64,000 bases of DNA, from NCBI GenBank assembly GCA_946182825.1, contig CAMGZH010000006.1:1-64000 (forward strand). The letters run 5' to 3'. This DNA is from an uncultured Lachnospiraceae bacterium. GTDB taxonomy: Bacteria > Bacillota > Clostridia > Lachnospirales > Lachnospiraceae. Made by a program: the position numbers and the translations under genes. Below the pieces are notes generated by a model, which worked only from the letters and a program-made list of their open reading frames with translations, searched no databases and was not told the DNA's origin. How positions within the stretch are numbered: the stretch's first letter is position 1; each line of letters opens with the position of its first letter. This document shows positions 42,072-51,564 of the stretch, piece by piece.

Positions 42072-43499
42072 TCATTTTATATGGTTATCGGAATCCGGAT
42101 GTTCCGGATCCTTTGGATCTTTTTCCCTGACCGGAGTAAAATTCCGGAAAATCTTCGCAAGGATGCCTTTGGATCTTACTCCCTCCGGCTTTTCTTCTTT
42201 ATCGATGATCTTCATACCTTTTTCATCCACATGGTCTAAATGCTCATACCGCATGGTACTGGTAGGAAGTCCACGACGCTTCACCAGCCTGTTGGTGACC
42301 CTTCCTACGATGTAGACAAAGAGCGCCATGGTAGGAACACCCAATAGCATTCCCACGATTCCAAACATTCCGCCTCCGGCTACAATGGCCACGAGCACAA
42401 GGAATGGAGAAATACCGGTGGAATCTCCAAGGATCTTCGGTCCGATCAGGTTACCGTCGATCTGCTGAAGGACCAGTACAAAGAGCAGGAAGTAAATTCC
42501 CTGCATCGGATTGGTCACAAAGATCAGCGCCACAGTAGGAACGGCTCCGATATACGGGCCAAAAACCGGAATCACGTTGGTCACTCCAATGATAGCCGAG
42601 CAAACCAGGGCATAAGGGAAACCAAACAGCAACATTGCAAAATAGCAAAGGATCCCGATGATAATGGAATCGATGATCTTGCCGATGATAAATCCATAGA
42701 AGATCTCATTTGCCTTGCGAACCGTGATCATAACTTCATTGGCCACCTTCAATGGGAAGATCGCATAGATCATTTTCTTGAAGACCGCCTTCAGCTTCTC
42801 TTTGCTTCCCAGAGAGTATACTGCAACGAAAATACCGATCACCAGATTCACAAAGAAATGTCCCACGTTCACGCCCCAGGCCGTCAGAAGGGAAACCAGC
42901 TGATTATTACTCTCAACATTCAGGTATTTCCTACCCATTTCAATTCCCTTATCGATAGCCTTATCGATGTTCTTCGACTCACGGGCCGCTGCCAGCTGGT
43001 CTTTGAAGCGAAAACCGGTGATCTCATCGACCCAGTCCAGCACACCACCTACCTTGGCATGTATGTTTCGGACCAGCTCTTTGATGGTTGTAACAAATTG
43101 TGGGATTACCATGCTTAAAAACGCTGCGATCACCGCAATAAGGATCGCAACCGCCAGAATCGAAGCAATGGTTCGGGACGCCTTCTTCATCTTAGGCCCA
43201 AAGGTATATCCGGTCTTGTCCTTGACATAGCGGTTGATCTTTCCACCCAGCCGTTCAAAGAGCTTCATGATGGGATTCATCAGGTATGCCATGGCAAATC
43301 CCATAAGAATCGGCTGCAGAACCCGGTTAAGGGTTCCCAGCGCAATGGCCAGCCCCTCATACCGTTCAACACAAAAGTAGAATATTATAATCAATGCAGC
43401 TGCCAAAACCGCCGAGATGGCTATCACATGGTAACGGGCCACCTCCTCCTTCGGGAGGTAGTCCGCCGGATGCTTTCTTGTCTTTCGTTCTTCCGACAT
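42072..43499 (-). CDS. AI-2E family transporter (PerM-like)
   Basis: The 475-residue membrane protein has about eight helices and the family pattern: an N-terminal pair (VIAISAVLAAALIIIFYF), the central FFVNLVIGIFVAVYSLGSK, then IIGVTNVIPVFGPYIGAVPT and GPKILGDSTGISPFLVLVAI. Members include TqsA (AI-2 export) and sodium antiporters, so the substrate is not fixed. The C-terminal basic tail (KRRGLPTSTMRYEHLDHVDE) is hydrophilic. It follows the aconitase-like gene by 18 bases and is the last gene before a terminator. Confidence 0.88.
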   Translation of the reverse strand: MSEERKTRKHPADYLPKEEVARYHVIAISAVLAAALIIIFYFCVERYEGLAIALGTLNRVLQPILMGFAMAYLMNPIMKLFERLGGKINRYVKDKTGYTFGPKMKKASRTIASILAVAILIAVIAAFLSMVIPQFVTTIKELVRNIHAKVGGVLDWVDEITGFRFKDQLAAARESKNIDKAIDKGIEMGRKYLNVESNNQLVSLLTAWGVNVGHFFVNLVIGIFVAVYSLGSKEKLKAVFKKMIYAIFPLKVANEVMITVRKANEIFYGFIIGKIIDSIIIGILCYFAMLLFGFPYALVCSAIIGVTNVIPVFGPYIGAVPTVALIFVTNPMQGIYFLLFVLVLQQIDGNLIGPKILGDSTGISPFLVLVAIVAGGGMFGIVGMLLGVPTMALFVYIVGRVTNRLVKRRGLPTSTMRYEHLDHVDEKGMKIIDKEEKPEGVRSKGILAKIFRNFTPVREKDPKDPEHPDSDNHIK

Positions 43500-43517
43500 G
43501 ATAATCCTCGATCCTAA

Positions 43518-45803
43518 TTATTTATTGCGATAGAAATTGATCAGACATCCATCCTCAATAATCTGTCTCTCATCCTCTGTAAGCTCATCCATGGTAAGCT
43601 CAAATTCTACCAGCTGACCGTCCTTAACCACGTATGCAGGGAAGCTTGTCTTCTTGTCTGCAATGGCCTTTGCGATCTGTGGAATAAACAGGTAATCGCC
43701 ATTCTTAAACGGAAGCTCTCCCTCCGGAATGAGGAATGGAAGCATACCCCAATTGATCAGGTTACTTCTATAACGCTTGGTCGCATATTCGTTGGCGATA
43801 TTTGCCCATCCGCCTAATACCTTCTGGCAGCTTGCCGCCTGCTCACGAGCAGAACCGTCTCCCGGCTTCACAGCGAAGATCGTAGAACCCACACCTAAGT
43901 TATGACGATCCACATCCGGATACTTGGTATGGATCACATCAAGAACCGGCTTGATTTCCGGAAGCCCATCCTTCGGGCACTGGTCATTCTCAATGGCCTT
44001 CTGAGCCTTCTGTACCTCTTTGGCGCGACCAACGTATGCCGGATCCTTACGGGAAAGGGCAAACTCAGCCAGTGCCAGCGGATTGGAACGGTAAGAAGAT
44101 GTCTCACCGGACGGGATCAGCTCATCGGTCGTTGTAACAGGATCATGGATCTCGGAAACAACCTTTAAGATCATATTCTCCGGAAGAGCACTCATCGCCG
44201 GCCAATCCTTGATGTTCGGTCCAAACTTCACTTCCTGCGTAGGATCTGCCACACCCTTACTGTCAAAGACACGATTCTTATAGATCTCCCCATTGAAGAA
44301 GTACTTCGGCTTGCTGTAGTTCACATCCAGCTCATCTGCACCGGTAAGGAAACCCTTGTTGGCAGCAGTAGCAGCGATGGAACGAGCATCCATAAGAGCA
44401 ACCGAAGCGATCTGACCGTTCTGAAGCTTACTTCCCTCACGGTTCGGGAAGTTACGTGTTGAGTGACGGATGGAGAATCCGTTATTGCCCGGAGTATCGC
44501 CTGCACCGAAGCAAGGACCACAGAACGCAGTCTTAACAATGGCACCGGTTGCCATAAGATCAGCAACTGCTCCGTTCTTCACAAGTTCCATATAGATCGG
44601 AGTAGAAGCAGGGTAAACACTCAATGTAAAATCATCGGCTCCGATGGAAGCTCCCCGAAGGATATCTGCCGCATCACAGATGTTTTCAAAACCACCGCCG
44701 GCACATCCTGCAATGATTCCCTGATCAACGTAAAGCTGTCCGTTTTTCACCTTGTCCTTTAATGTAAAATCAACCTGTCCGTCCAAAGATACCTTTGCCC
44801 GCTTCTCAACATCATCCAGGATATCCATAAGGTTGTGCTTCAACTCATCGATGGTATAGACATTACTTGGATGGAACGGCATTGCGATCATAGGACGAAT
44901 GCTGGACAGATCGATCTCGATACATCCATCGTAATAAGCCACATCTGCCGGCTGCATCGGAGCGAAGTCCTCCTTACGGCCATGGATCTCATAGAACTCC
45001 TCAACCTTGCTGTCACACTGCCAGATGGAAGACAGACAAGTTGTCTCGGTCGTCATTACATCCACACCGATTCGATAATCGACAGAAAGATTCTCAATTC
45101 CGGGACCAACGAACTCCATTACCTTATTCTTAACGTAGCCCTTGGCAAAAACCTCACCGATGATAGCAAGCGCAATATCCTGAGGACCTACTCCCTTATT
45201 CGGCTTTCCTGTCATGTAGACTGCAATCACACCGGGCATATTGATATCATAGGTCTTATCCAGAAGCTGCTTAACAAGCTCCGGTCCGCCTTCACCCATC
45301 GCCATGGTACCAAGAGCACCGTAACGGGTATGGGAGTCAGAACCCAGGATCATCTTGCCGCCTCCAGCAAGCATCTCACGTGCGAACTGATGGATAACCG
45401 CCTGATGAGGTGGTACATACATTCCACCATATCGCTTCGCGCAGGAAAGACCAAACATGTGGTCATCTTCATTAATGGTTCCACCTACTGCACAAAGACT
45501 GTTGTGACAGTTTGTGAGAACATAAGGGATCGGGAACTTTTCAAGACCTGACGCACGAGCCGTCTGAATAATACCAACATAGGTAATATCGTGGCTGGTA
45601 AGCTTATCAAATTTGATCTGCAGCTTTTCCATGTTTCCTGAAGTGTTGTGGGCCTTCAGAATACCGTATGCCATTGTTCCTTCTGCGGCAGTCTTCTTAT
45701 CCGCCTGCTTACCAAGCTGTGCGAGAGCAGCTGTTGCCTGTGCATCATCCGGTACAAGCTGTTCACCATTTACCAGATACACTCCTGTGTCGTAGAGCTT
45801 CAT
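43518..45803 (-). CDS. Aconitase family hydratase
   Basis: The 761-residue iron-sulfur enzyme (annotated as aconitate hydratase or 'hydratase' in Clostridia) has the aconitase cluster-binding Cys in [15 protein letters not shown] and [10 protein letters not shown], the SDSHTRYG motif, and the swivel domain ([25 protein letters not shown]). The first Cys motif reads [11 protein letters not shown], not the usual SCTN. It isomerises citrate to isocitrate in the oxidative branch that feeds glutamate. A structured 5' region precedes it. The unusual Cys context could change substrate range. Confidence 0.8.
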   Translation of the reverse strand: MKLYDTGVYLVNGEQLVPDDAQATAALAQLGKQADKKTAAEGTMAYGILKAHNTSGNMEKLQIKFDKLTSHDITYVGIIQTARASGLEKFPIPYVLTNCHNSLCAVGGTINEDDHMFGLSCAKRYGGMYVPPHQAVIHQFAREMLAGGGKMILGSDSHTRYGALGTMAMGEGGPELVKQLLDKTYDINMPGVIAVYMTGKPNKGVGPQDIALAIIGEVFAKGYVKNKVMEFVGPGIENLSVDYRIGVDVMTTETTCLSSIWQCDSKVEEFYEIHGRKEDFAPMQPADVAYYDGCIEIDLSSIRPMIAMPFHPSNVYTIDELKHNLMDILDDVEKRAKVSLDGQVDFTLKDKVKNGQLYVDQGIIAGCAGGGFENICDAADILRGASIGADDFTLSVYPASTPIYMELVKNGAVADLMATGAIVKTAFCGPCFGAGDTPGNNGFSIRHSTRNFPNREGSKLQNGQIASVALMDARSIAATAANKGFLTGADELDVNYSKPKYFFNGEIYKNRVFDSKGVADPTQEVKFGPNIKDWPAMSALPENMILKVVSEIHDPVTTTDELIPSGETSSYRSNPLALAEFALSRKDPAYVGRAKEVQKAQKAIENDQCPKDGLPEIKPVLDVIHTKYPDVDRHNLGVGSTIFAVKPGDGSAREQAASCQKVLGGWANIANEYATKRYRSNLINWGMLPFLIPEGELPFKNGDYLFIPQIAKAIADKKTSFPAYVVKDGQLVEFELTMDELTEDERQIIEDGCLINFYRNK

Positions 45804-45840
45804 AAATTTTCCTCCAGTCTCTATCTTTTTCTCTTTTCCC

Positions 45841-45934
45841 GGTGCAAAGCACCTATATATGATCGGGGGAAATCCCCGTTCATCTAACCTTCAAGTCTCG
45901 CCTCAGGAGACTTTCCACAGATCGTTTTGCGATC
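45841..45934 (-). other. Run of hairpins ahead of the aconitase-like gene
   Basis: Four small hairpins follow each other on the minus strand: GATCGCAAAACGATC (45934-45920), AGTCTC/GAGACT (45912-45894), CGGGGATTTCCCCCG (45878-45864) and GGTGCTTTGCACC (45853-45841). None is followed by a T-run. They fill the gap between the coiled-coil gene stop and the ribosome-binding site GGAGG. A post-transcriptional control element is possible. Confidence 0.45.
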
Positions 45935-46784
45935 ATTTCTTACGGAAAAAGGAGAAGAGTCCTCCCTCTTCCTTCTTTTCTTCTTCCTGTTCTCCTTCTT
46001 TCCACGCAAAATAATCTGCATCCAGATCAACGGAAAGCTTTGCATCCATTGGAGCTTCCATGCCTTCTTCTGCCATTGTAGCAGCTACGATCGCATCCGC
46101 AGAGGGCATGACCTCTTTCGGATGGGAACTCTCTTTTGTATCTTCTTCCTCTTCACCGTCAATCGTGACTCCCTCCGGAATCTCTGACTGTGTCTGGGCA
46201 AAATAAGCCGGATTTACGTGGATTTCCGGCTTTACATCCTGATAAGACGGACGATCTGCCTCCACAGTAAATTCTCCCGTAAGCTTCTCTTTTTCAATCC
46301 GCTTGTTCTCTTCGTAAATCAGCTTGAGATATTTCTCTGTATCCTCCAGATCCTGAAGCTGTCCCTTCAGTTCATACTGGTTGTCTTTGATGGTGTTAAG
46401 CTCATTTCTCATATCCTCCTGGATTCGGGAAGAAATGCGCTCCATATCGCTCTGTGCCTTTTTCACGATCTCCTGGATCCTGGTTAAGGCCTGATCGGAA
46501 TACATAACAGAAGCAGCATAGATATCCTGAGCCTGCTTTCTCGCATTCTCCTTTTGTAGGTCGGCTTTCGCCCTTTGTGATCTGTCTGCCCGATCGCGGC
46601 TTGCTGCCGTCAGTTCGCTCTCATCCAGCATCTCGTAAAGACACTGTGCCAATTCCTTAAGAACTTCCTGAACAGCCCCTTTGTCCAAAACCACTTTCTT
46701 GTGACTTCCCGGTGCGTATTCCGCATTTGCCAGCATCACATGCATTTGTCGCAGGGCATCCTCTGTCCGGCTCTGTGCACTCAT
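45933..46784 (-). CDS. Coiled-coil protein, function unknown
   Basis: The 283-residue cytoplasmic protein has a helical N-domain (1-60), a likely coiled coil (about 60-185; ARKQAQDIYAASVMYSDQAL, RISSRIQEDMRNELNTIKDN), an acidic segment (about 190-260) and a C-terminal EEGGLFSFFRKK that could touch membrane. It resembles DivIVA-like or scaffold coiled-coil proteins in shape only. No enzymatic motif. It follows hydF by 19 bases, so the pair may be co-transcribed, though no functional link is known. Confidence 0.6.
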   Translation of the reverse strand: MSAQSRTEDALRQMHVMLANAEYAPGSHKKVVLDKGAVQEVLKELAQCLYEMLDESELTAASRDRADRSQRAKADLQKENARKQAQDIYAASVMYSDQALTRIQEIVKKAQSDMERISSRIQEDMRNELNTIKDNQYELKGQLQDLEDTEKYLKLIYEENKRIEKEKLTGEFTVEADRPSYQDVKPEIHVNPAYFAQTQSEIPEGVTIDGEEEEDTKESSHPKEVMPSADAIVAATMAEEGMEAPMDAKLSVDLDADYFAWKEGEQEEEKKEEGGLFSFFRKK

Positions 46785-46803
46785 GTTACTCTCCTTAAAA
46801 CAA

Positions 46804-48129
46804 TTACTTTAATTCATCTGATGGAAACGGTGAAAGCACCCTTCCAAGTATTCCATGCATCTGGGCGATCAGCACACCATAGTTGGTAACCGGAACACCC
46901 TGTCTGCTTGCCTCTTCGATCCTGTATCGCATCTCTCTCTTCGGAAGTGTACAGCCGCCGCAATGGATCACCAGCTTATATTCCTCAAGATTATCCGGAT
47001 ACTCGCCGCCACTTGTAAAAGTAAAATCAAACTCTTTCTTCGTGTAGGCACGGATCCAGTTCGGAAGCTTCTCCGTACCGATGTCACCGCACTGACGATG
47101 ATGGGTACAACCCTCACATACCAGGATCTTATCACCATCCTCCAGTGTATCCAACTTTCTGGCACCGGACACCTGTGTTCGAAGATCTCCCTTATAACGA
47201 CTCATAAGGATCGAAAAAGAGGTCAATGGAACCCGCTTTGGAAGCATCTCAGCCACAGCACCAAAGGCCTGGGAATCCGTCACCACAAGTGCCGGATCCT
47301 TTTTCAGGGAGTGGAGCAGCAGTGGCAGTTCCTCCGGCTGAACCACAGAAACCATAATACCATCGTCAATGGCATCACGAATGACCTGCTGTTCCGGAAG
47401 GATCAGTCGTCCCTTCGGCGCAGCCGCATCGATGGGGATAACCACCACCATATGGTCCCCGTGTGACATGAGATCCGCCACAAGACGACGCTTATCCTCG
47501 GTTTTCTCTGCCATCTGGGCGATACGGATCCGAAGGAAGTTGGCACTGATCACAGCATCCTTATGGGCACTCATTGCAAAAAGCTCATGCTCGGTAAGCG
47601 CCAGACCGTTTTCCATACCGGAATCATCCTCGGAAAGCTGGCGGCCCACCTCCAGTAAATGTTCCTGAACCGCCTCGGAATAAGGCTGTTCATCTTTGGA
47701 AACCACCAGGGTCAGATCTTCATCTGTATCTTCCAGAAGATCTACCTTATTTAAAATTACAAGGAACGGAATCTTCCTTTCCTTAATGTGAAGAAGGGTC
47801 TCCTTATCGGATTCTCTCGGATCTTCACCTGCCGGCAGCACATAAAGCGCAATGTCTACCTTTCGGAGAACCTCCTCCATCTTCTTCATACGTTCCTCCC
47901 CCAGCTCACTGTCATCATCAAGACCGGGTGTATCAATAAACGTAACAGGTCCGATGGGAAGAAGTTCCATCGATTTACGAACAGGATCTGTCGTTGTTCC
48001 TTTAATATCTGAAACAACAGCCATCTGCTGACCTGTTAAAACATTCATTAAGCTGGATTTACCTGCGTTGGTTCGTCCAAAAATACCAATTTGAACCCTC
48101 TCTCCAGATGGTGTTTCATTTAATCCCAT
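46804..48129 (-). CDS. hydF: [FeFe] hydrogenase H-cluster maturation GTPase HydF
   Basis: The 441-residue maturase scaffolds the 2Fe subcluster delivered to HydA. The N-terminal GTPase has IGIFGRTNAGKSSLMNVL (P-loop), SDIKGTTTDPVRK (G2), DTPGLDD (G3) and NKVD (G4). The C-terminal [4Fe-4S] region has EGCTHHRQCGDIG and HCGGCTLPKRE, giving the CxHx...CxxC ligand set. The partner genes hydE and hydG are not in the window. It marks the host as a hydrogen-metabolising anaerobe. Confidence 0.96.
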   Translation of the reverse strand: MGLNETPSGERVQIGIFGRTNAGKSSLMNVLTGQQMAVVSDIKGTTTDPVRKSMELLPIGPVTFIDTPGLDDDSELGEERMKKMEEVLRKVDIALYVLPAGEDPRESDKETLLHIKERKIPFLVILNKVDLLEDTDEDLTLVVSKDEQPYSEAVQEHLLEVGRQLSEDDSGMENGLALTEHELFAMSAHKDAVISANFLRIRIAQMAEKTEDKRRLVADLMSHGDHMVVVIPIDAAAPKGRLILPEQQVIRDAIDDGIMVSVVQPEELPLLLHSLKKDPALVVTDSQAFGAVAEMLPKRVPLTSFSILMSRYKGDLRTQVSGARKLDTLEDGDKILVCEGCTHHRQCGDIGTEKLPNWIRAYTKKEFDFTFTSGGEYPDNLEEYKLVIHCGGCTLPKREMRYRIEEASRQGVPVTNYGVLIAQMHGILGRVLSPFPSDELK

Positions 48130-48175
48130 ATCTTCCTCCTAATAACGCATATCTTCGAACCTGTCAGAAGTTCAC

Positions 48176-49048
48176 TTATTCCATGGCATCCATAGCCAGC
48201 TTCAGGCAGCCCATAATTCCCTGGTCATCATGCAGGCTTGCCGGAACAATGTAATGCTCCAAATCATTCACTGCAGAATTGTTGAGATAATCCTTCAAAA
48301 GTTCCTTTGTCCACTTACGGATCAGAGGGAACAGCTGCTCCTGATGCATAACACCGCCGCCTAAGATAATGATCTTCGGGGAGAGCAGCATCGTTGTAGC
48401 AACAACACCCTGAGCCAGGTAGTAAGCCTCCAGATCCCATACCTTTGGATCATCCTTCAGCTCGATCGCTTTCTTGCCCCAGCGCTTCTCAATTGCAGGT
48501 CCGCTTGCCATTCCCTCAAGGCAGGAACCGTGGAACGGACAGTTACCTTCCGGCATCGGATCGTCCTCACGAACACGAACCATAATATGACCGCCCTCCG
48601 GATGCATCGCTCCGTGAACCAGGTTGCCACCGGACATAAGACCCATGCCAAATCCTGTTCCAACGGTAAAGTAAGCCGCATCCTTCAAACCCTTCCCCTG
48701 TCCAAAGGTCATCTCACCAAGAAGAGAGCCGTTAACATCGGTATCAAATCCAACCGGAACATTCAGTGCTTCCTTGAAGACACCCACCAGGTCGGTGTTC
48801 TTCCATCCGGCCTTTGGTGTTGTTGTAATATATCCATATGTTGCGGAATCCTTATCCAGATCTACCGGACCAAAGCTTGCGATACCAAGTGCCTCGATAT
48901 TCTTATCCTTGAAGTACTCGATCATTGGAGGAATGGTCTCCTCCGGTGTCTTGGTAGGAAATAAAACCTGCTCAAAAATCTTACCGGTCTCATCACCGAT
49001 TGCGCAAACCATTTTTGTTCCGCCTGCTTCTAAAGCTCCTAATCTCAT
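48176..49048 (-). CDS. ROK family sugar kinase (fructokinase-like)
   Basis: The 290-residue kinase has ALEAGGTKMVCAIGDETG (phosphate-1), VGFDTDVNGSLLGE (catalytic Asp region), YFTVGTGFGMGLM (phosphate-2) and the ROK zinc module GGHIMVRVREDDPM-CPFHGSCLEGMASGPAIE with a His-Cys-Cys-Cys set. It matches the ScrK/GmuE fructokinase subset. Mannose or glucose kinase activity cannot be excluded. It would phosphorylate the free glucose released by cellobiose phosphorolysis if broad-specific. Monocistronic, possibly with hydF downstream (46 bases). Confidence 0.88.
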   Translation of the reverse strand: MRLGALEAGGTKMVCAIGDETGKIFEQVLFPTKTPEETIPPMIEYFKDKNIEALGIASFGPVDLDKDSATYGYITTTPKAGWKNTDLVGVFKEALNVPVGFDTDVNGSLLGEMTFGQGKGLKDAAYFTVGTGFGMGLMSGGNLVHGAMHPEGGHIMVRVREDDPMPEGNCPFHGSCLEGMASGPAIEKRWGKKAIELKDDPKVWDLEAYYLAQGVVATTMLLSPKIIILGGGVMHQEQLFPLIRKWTKELLKDYLNNSAVNDLEHYIVPASLHDDQGIMGCLKLAMDAME

Positions 49049-49197
49049 AATTCTTCTAAACCCCTTCCAAAAAATAACCTTGCAGATAATTCTGCCACAT
49101 ATGGAATCTATTATAGCCTATTCTTGGCAAAAAAAGAAATACAGTCGGCCATATTCTTCCTTGCTTTCTTCTTGCTTTCTTCTTTCATTTCCTCTGA

Positions 49198-49226
49198 TTG
49201 ACTTTCTATAGAAAACACGATACAAT
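49198..49226 (+). promoter_or_regulatory. Promoter of the SRP RNA
   Basis: TTGACT (49198-49203), 17 bases, TACAAT (49221-49226). The predicted start near 49232 is the 5' end of the RNA. Confidence 0.85.
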
Positions 49227-49230
49227 GAAA

Positions 49231-49496
49231 ACCGCCGAGCAGCCGGGGGAGTAGCGGTCCCTTGTACTGGAAATCCGCTTTAGCCAGGGTGATTTGCTAT
49301 TGAGGGTTTATAGGGCGGAGCTGCCCTGAGTAAGTGGCGTTGAGATCTGGGTCTTACGCAATGGATGCTTGTGAACCGTGTCAGGTCAGGAATGAAGCAG
49401 CACTAAGCAGGATTTTCCATGTGCCGTGAGGGTGCCTGGGTTGAGTTAACTGCACAGGTAACGTCCGTTCGCTTTGTTCGAGGTAGCAAGCTCGGT
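49231..49496 (+). ncRNA. ffs: Signal recognition particle RNA (large, Alu-containing type)
   Basis: About 265 bases with the Bacillus-type layout: 5' Alu part (GGGGGAGTAGCGGTCCCTTG ... AAATCCGCTTTAG), the long helix 5 with GTAAGTGGCGTTGAGATCT and GGGTCTTACGCAATGG, the SRP54-binding helix 8 (TGTCAGGTCAGGAATGAAG then CAGC), and GTGCCGTGAGGGTGCCTGGG near the 3' side. The GGAA tetraloop of helix 8 is intact; its closing C-G pair is replaced by A-U. The 5' ACCGCCGAGC can pair with the 3' GCTCGGT. It scaffolds Ffh for co-translational export. Confidence 0.93.
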
Positions 49497-49510
49497 TTTT
49501 TATAACCATT

Positions 49511-49539
49511 AAGATTCATCTACGGATGGATCTTTTTTT
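49511..49539 (+). terminator. Terminator downstream of the SRP RNA
   Basis: AAGATTCATC-TACG-GATGGATCTT forms a 10-bp stem (one U-G) followed by Ts. Confidence 0.8.
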
Positions 49540-49554
49540 ATGTTCTTTTTTCAA

Positions 49555-49585
49555 CAAAAGAATCCTCCGGCAAAAGCCGGAGGAT
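49555..49585 (-). terminator. Terminator of the cellobiose ABC operon
   Basis: On the minus strand ATCCTCCGG-CTTTTG-CCGGAGGAT is a perfect 9-bp stem followed by TCTTTTGTT, 37 bases after the last permease. Confidence 0.85.
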
Positions 49586-49622
49586 CTTATGAAAGGAGAA
49601 TTTTATGAAGAAATTATCATAA

Positions 49623-50468
49623 TTAGCCTTTTACACCGCCTAAGGTCACACCGGAAACGATGTACTTAGACAACAGGATATAGATAATGATGATCGGAAC
49701 GATCGCCGTTGTGATCAACATGTATACCTTTCCCTGATCGAACTTCAAGAAATCAGCGCTTCGAAGAGCAGCAATCAGGATCGGAAGTGTCTGCTTATTC
49801 TTGGATGTCAACACAAGAGCAGGCATGAAGTAGTTGTTCCAGTTGGAAACAAAGGTGAAGATCGCCTGTACTGCAATTGCCGGCTTCATCAGCGGAAGGA
49901 CGATAAAGTTAAAGGTATGCATCTCGTTACTTCCGTCAATTCTCGCAGCTTCAACCAGTTCCATCGGAAGAGAGGACTGCATGTAGCTGTACATAAAGTA
50001 GAATACAACAGGCGCTGCGATGCTGGGCACAAACAGCGGGAACAACGTATCCAGAAGACTCATCTTCTCTACCAGCTTGATAAAACCAAGCGCTGTTACC
50101 TGTGTCGGCATTGTCATGATCAGTAAGATGAAGACGAATGCAAACTTTCTTAACTTAAAGTCGTATGCATAGATACCGTACGCTGTCATACAGGAGAAAT
50201 AGGTAGCAAACAGTGCTGCAAGTCCTGAAACGATCAGCGAATTCTTCAAACCGGATAAAATCGGTACGTTGGCATCCGCCAACACATTTTTGTAGTTCGT
50301 TATGAAGTGATCCCCGGGAATTGCTGAGAATCCCTTCTGAATAGAGATGTGATCTCTTGTACAGTTAACAAGTAATACATAAAAGAAGAACAGGCAAAGG
50401 AAGGCCAACAGGATCAGCACAATATAGGCAATGACTGTTCTTACATGACTTGGCTTGCTTTCTCTCAT
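49623..50468 (-). CDS. Carbohydrate ABC transporter permease (MalG type)
   Basis: The 281-residue membrane protein has six helices and the inner-membrane EAA loop VEAARIDGSNEMHTFNFIVL with following PLMKPAIAV, which contacts the ATPase. The MalG-type start (ESKPSHVRTVIAYIVLILLA) and the end YIVSGVTLGGVKG are typical. It overlaps the MalF-type gene by ATGA. No ATPase gene lies here, so a shared MsiK-like ATPase elsewhere must energise it. Substrate is likely cellobiose or short beta-glucans, from the neighbouring phosphorylase. Confidence 0.93.
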   Translation of the reverse strand: MRESKPSHVRTVIAYIVLILLAFLCLFFFYVLLVNCTRDHISIQKGFSAIPGDHFITNYKNVLADANVPILSGLKNSLIVSGLAALFATYFSCMTAYGIYAYDFKLRKFAFVFILLIMTMPTQVTALGFIKLVEKMSLLDTLFPLFVPSIAAPVVFYFMYSYMQSSLPMELVEAARIDGSNEMHTFNFIVLPLMKPAIAVQAIFTFVSNWNNYFMPALVLTSKNKQTLPILIAALRSADFLKFDQGKVYMLITTAIVPIIIIYILLSKYIVSGVTLGGVKG

Positions 50469-51424
50469 TTTCTTGCCCCCCTCTTGTTTTTCTTGCGCTT
50501 ACCGGTGATATTCTCATCTGTGTCGCTGTTAAATGAGTTGTACACGACAACACAAAGAATTGCACAGATAACAAACAGGAAGACGGAAACCGCACCTGCC
50601 ATACCATAGTTCTTACTGAACAGGTGGTTATTCAGGTACATGATCATTGTGGTCGATGTACGATTCGGTGAGCCCTTACCGTTGGTGAGGATCTGAGGAA
50701 CATCGAACATCTGCAGTCCACCGATCATGGATGTGATCAGAGTGTAGACCAGCAGCGGACGAATCAGTGGAAGCGTAATACGGAAAAAGATCTGCTTATG
50801 ATTACATCCATCCAGTTCCGCAGCCTCAAACAGTGCCGGGTCAATACCCATAACGGCCGCCATTAACATGATGGTAGTATTACCAAACCACATCATAAAG
50901 TTCATCAGCGCAACCAGAGAACGGGTTCCCACCACGCTGGAAAGGAAACGGATCGGCTGTCCGCTCTTAATAATTCCTAAATTCATTAAAATGCCGTTGA
51001 TCGGACCTCCATCGGAGAACAGTGCGAAGATCAACATTGCAAACGCACTTGCCATGATCAGGTTCGGCATATAGATTACAACTTTAAAGAACTGCTTGCC
51101 TTTGATCTTCAGACGGGTATCTGTGAACCAGGCAGCTAAAATAAGTGAAATAACGATCTGTGGAATGAAACCTGCGATCCACATGATCATAGTATTGCTC
51201 ATATACTTTGGCAGGTCTGCCTTAAAAATCTCGATATAGTTATCGATTCCCACAAACTTTGGTCCGATAAACATCAGACCGGAACGAAAATATTCAAAGA
51301 AGCTATAATAAACGGTAGTAATTAGTGGATATAACTGAAAAACTGCAAAAATAAGGAAAAATGGAAAAATAAATACATAACCCCATCTTGCATAGCTTAT
51401 GCTTTTTCCTTTCTTGTTATTCAT
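50465..51424 (-). CDS. Carbohydrate ABC transporter permease (MalF type)
   Basis: The 319-residue protein begins with a basic segment and the helix YVFIFPFFLIFAVFQLYPLI, then the EAA loop FEAAELDGCNHKQIFFRITL and PLIRPLLVYTL. Six helices are present, and a basic tail GKRKKNKRGARK is cytoplasmic. It pairs with the MalG-type subunit. It is separated from the binding-protein gene by 140 bases containing a terminator-like hairpin, so permeases are expected at lower levels than the binding protein. Confidence 0.93.
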   Translation of the reverse strand: MNNKKGKSISYARWGYVFIFPFFLIFAVFQLYPLITTVYYSFFEYFRSGLMFIGPKFVGIDNYIEIFKADLPKYMSNTMIMWIAGFIPQIVISLILAAWFTDTRLKIKGKQFFKVVIYMPNLIMASAFAMLIFALFSDGGPINGILMNLGIIKSGQPIRFLSSVVGTRSLVALMNFMMWFGNTTIMLMAAVMGIDPALFEAAELDGCNHKQIFFRITLPLIRPLLVYTLITSMIGGLQMFDVPQILTNGKGSPNRTSTTMIMYLNNHLFSKNYGMAGAVSVFLFVICAILCVVVYNSFNSDTDENITGKRKKNKRGARK

Positions 51425-51496
51425 ATATTCTCCCTCCAGGATACATCATACAATTCCAGCAAAAACAGTGACGAAACCGTTTTAGTAATTGTTTCT

Positions 51497-51527
51497 GAAA
51501 AAGCGGAATGGGACTTGCCCATCCCGC
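51497..51527 (-). terminator. Intercistronic attenuating terminator between binding protein and permeases
   Basis: On the minus strand GCGGGATGGG-CAAG-TCCCATTCCGC (10-bp stem with one G-U) is followed by TTTTT. It sits 38 bases after the binding-protein stop, inside the operon. Partial termination here would keep solute-binding protein in excess over permeases, a common design. Confidence 0.75.
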
Positions 51528-51564
51528 CTGGTTACAATTCTTACTCACCCTCAATCAAGTCAAC

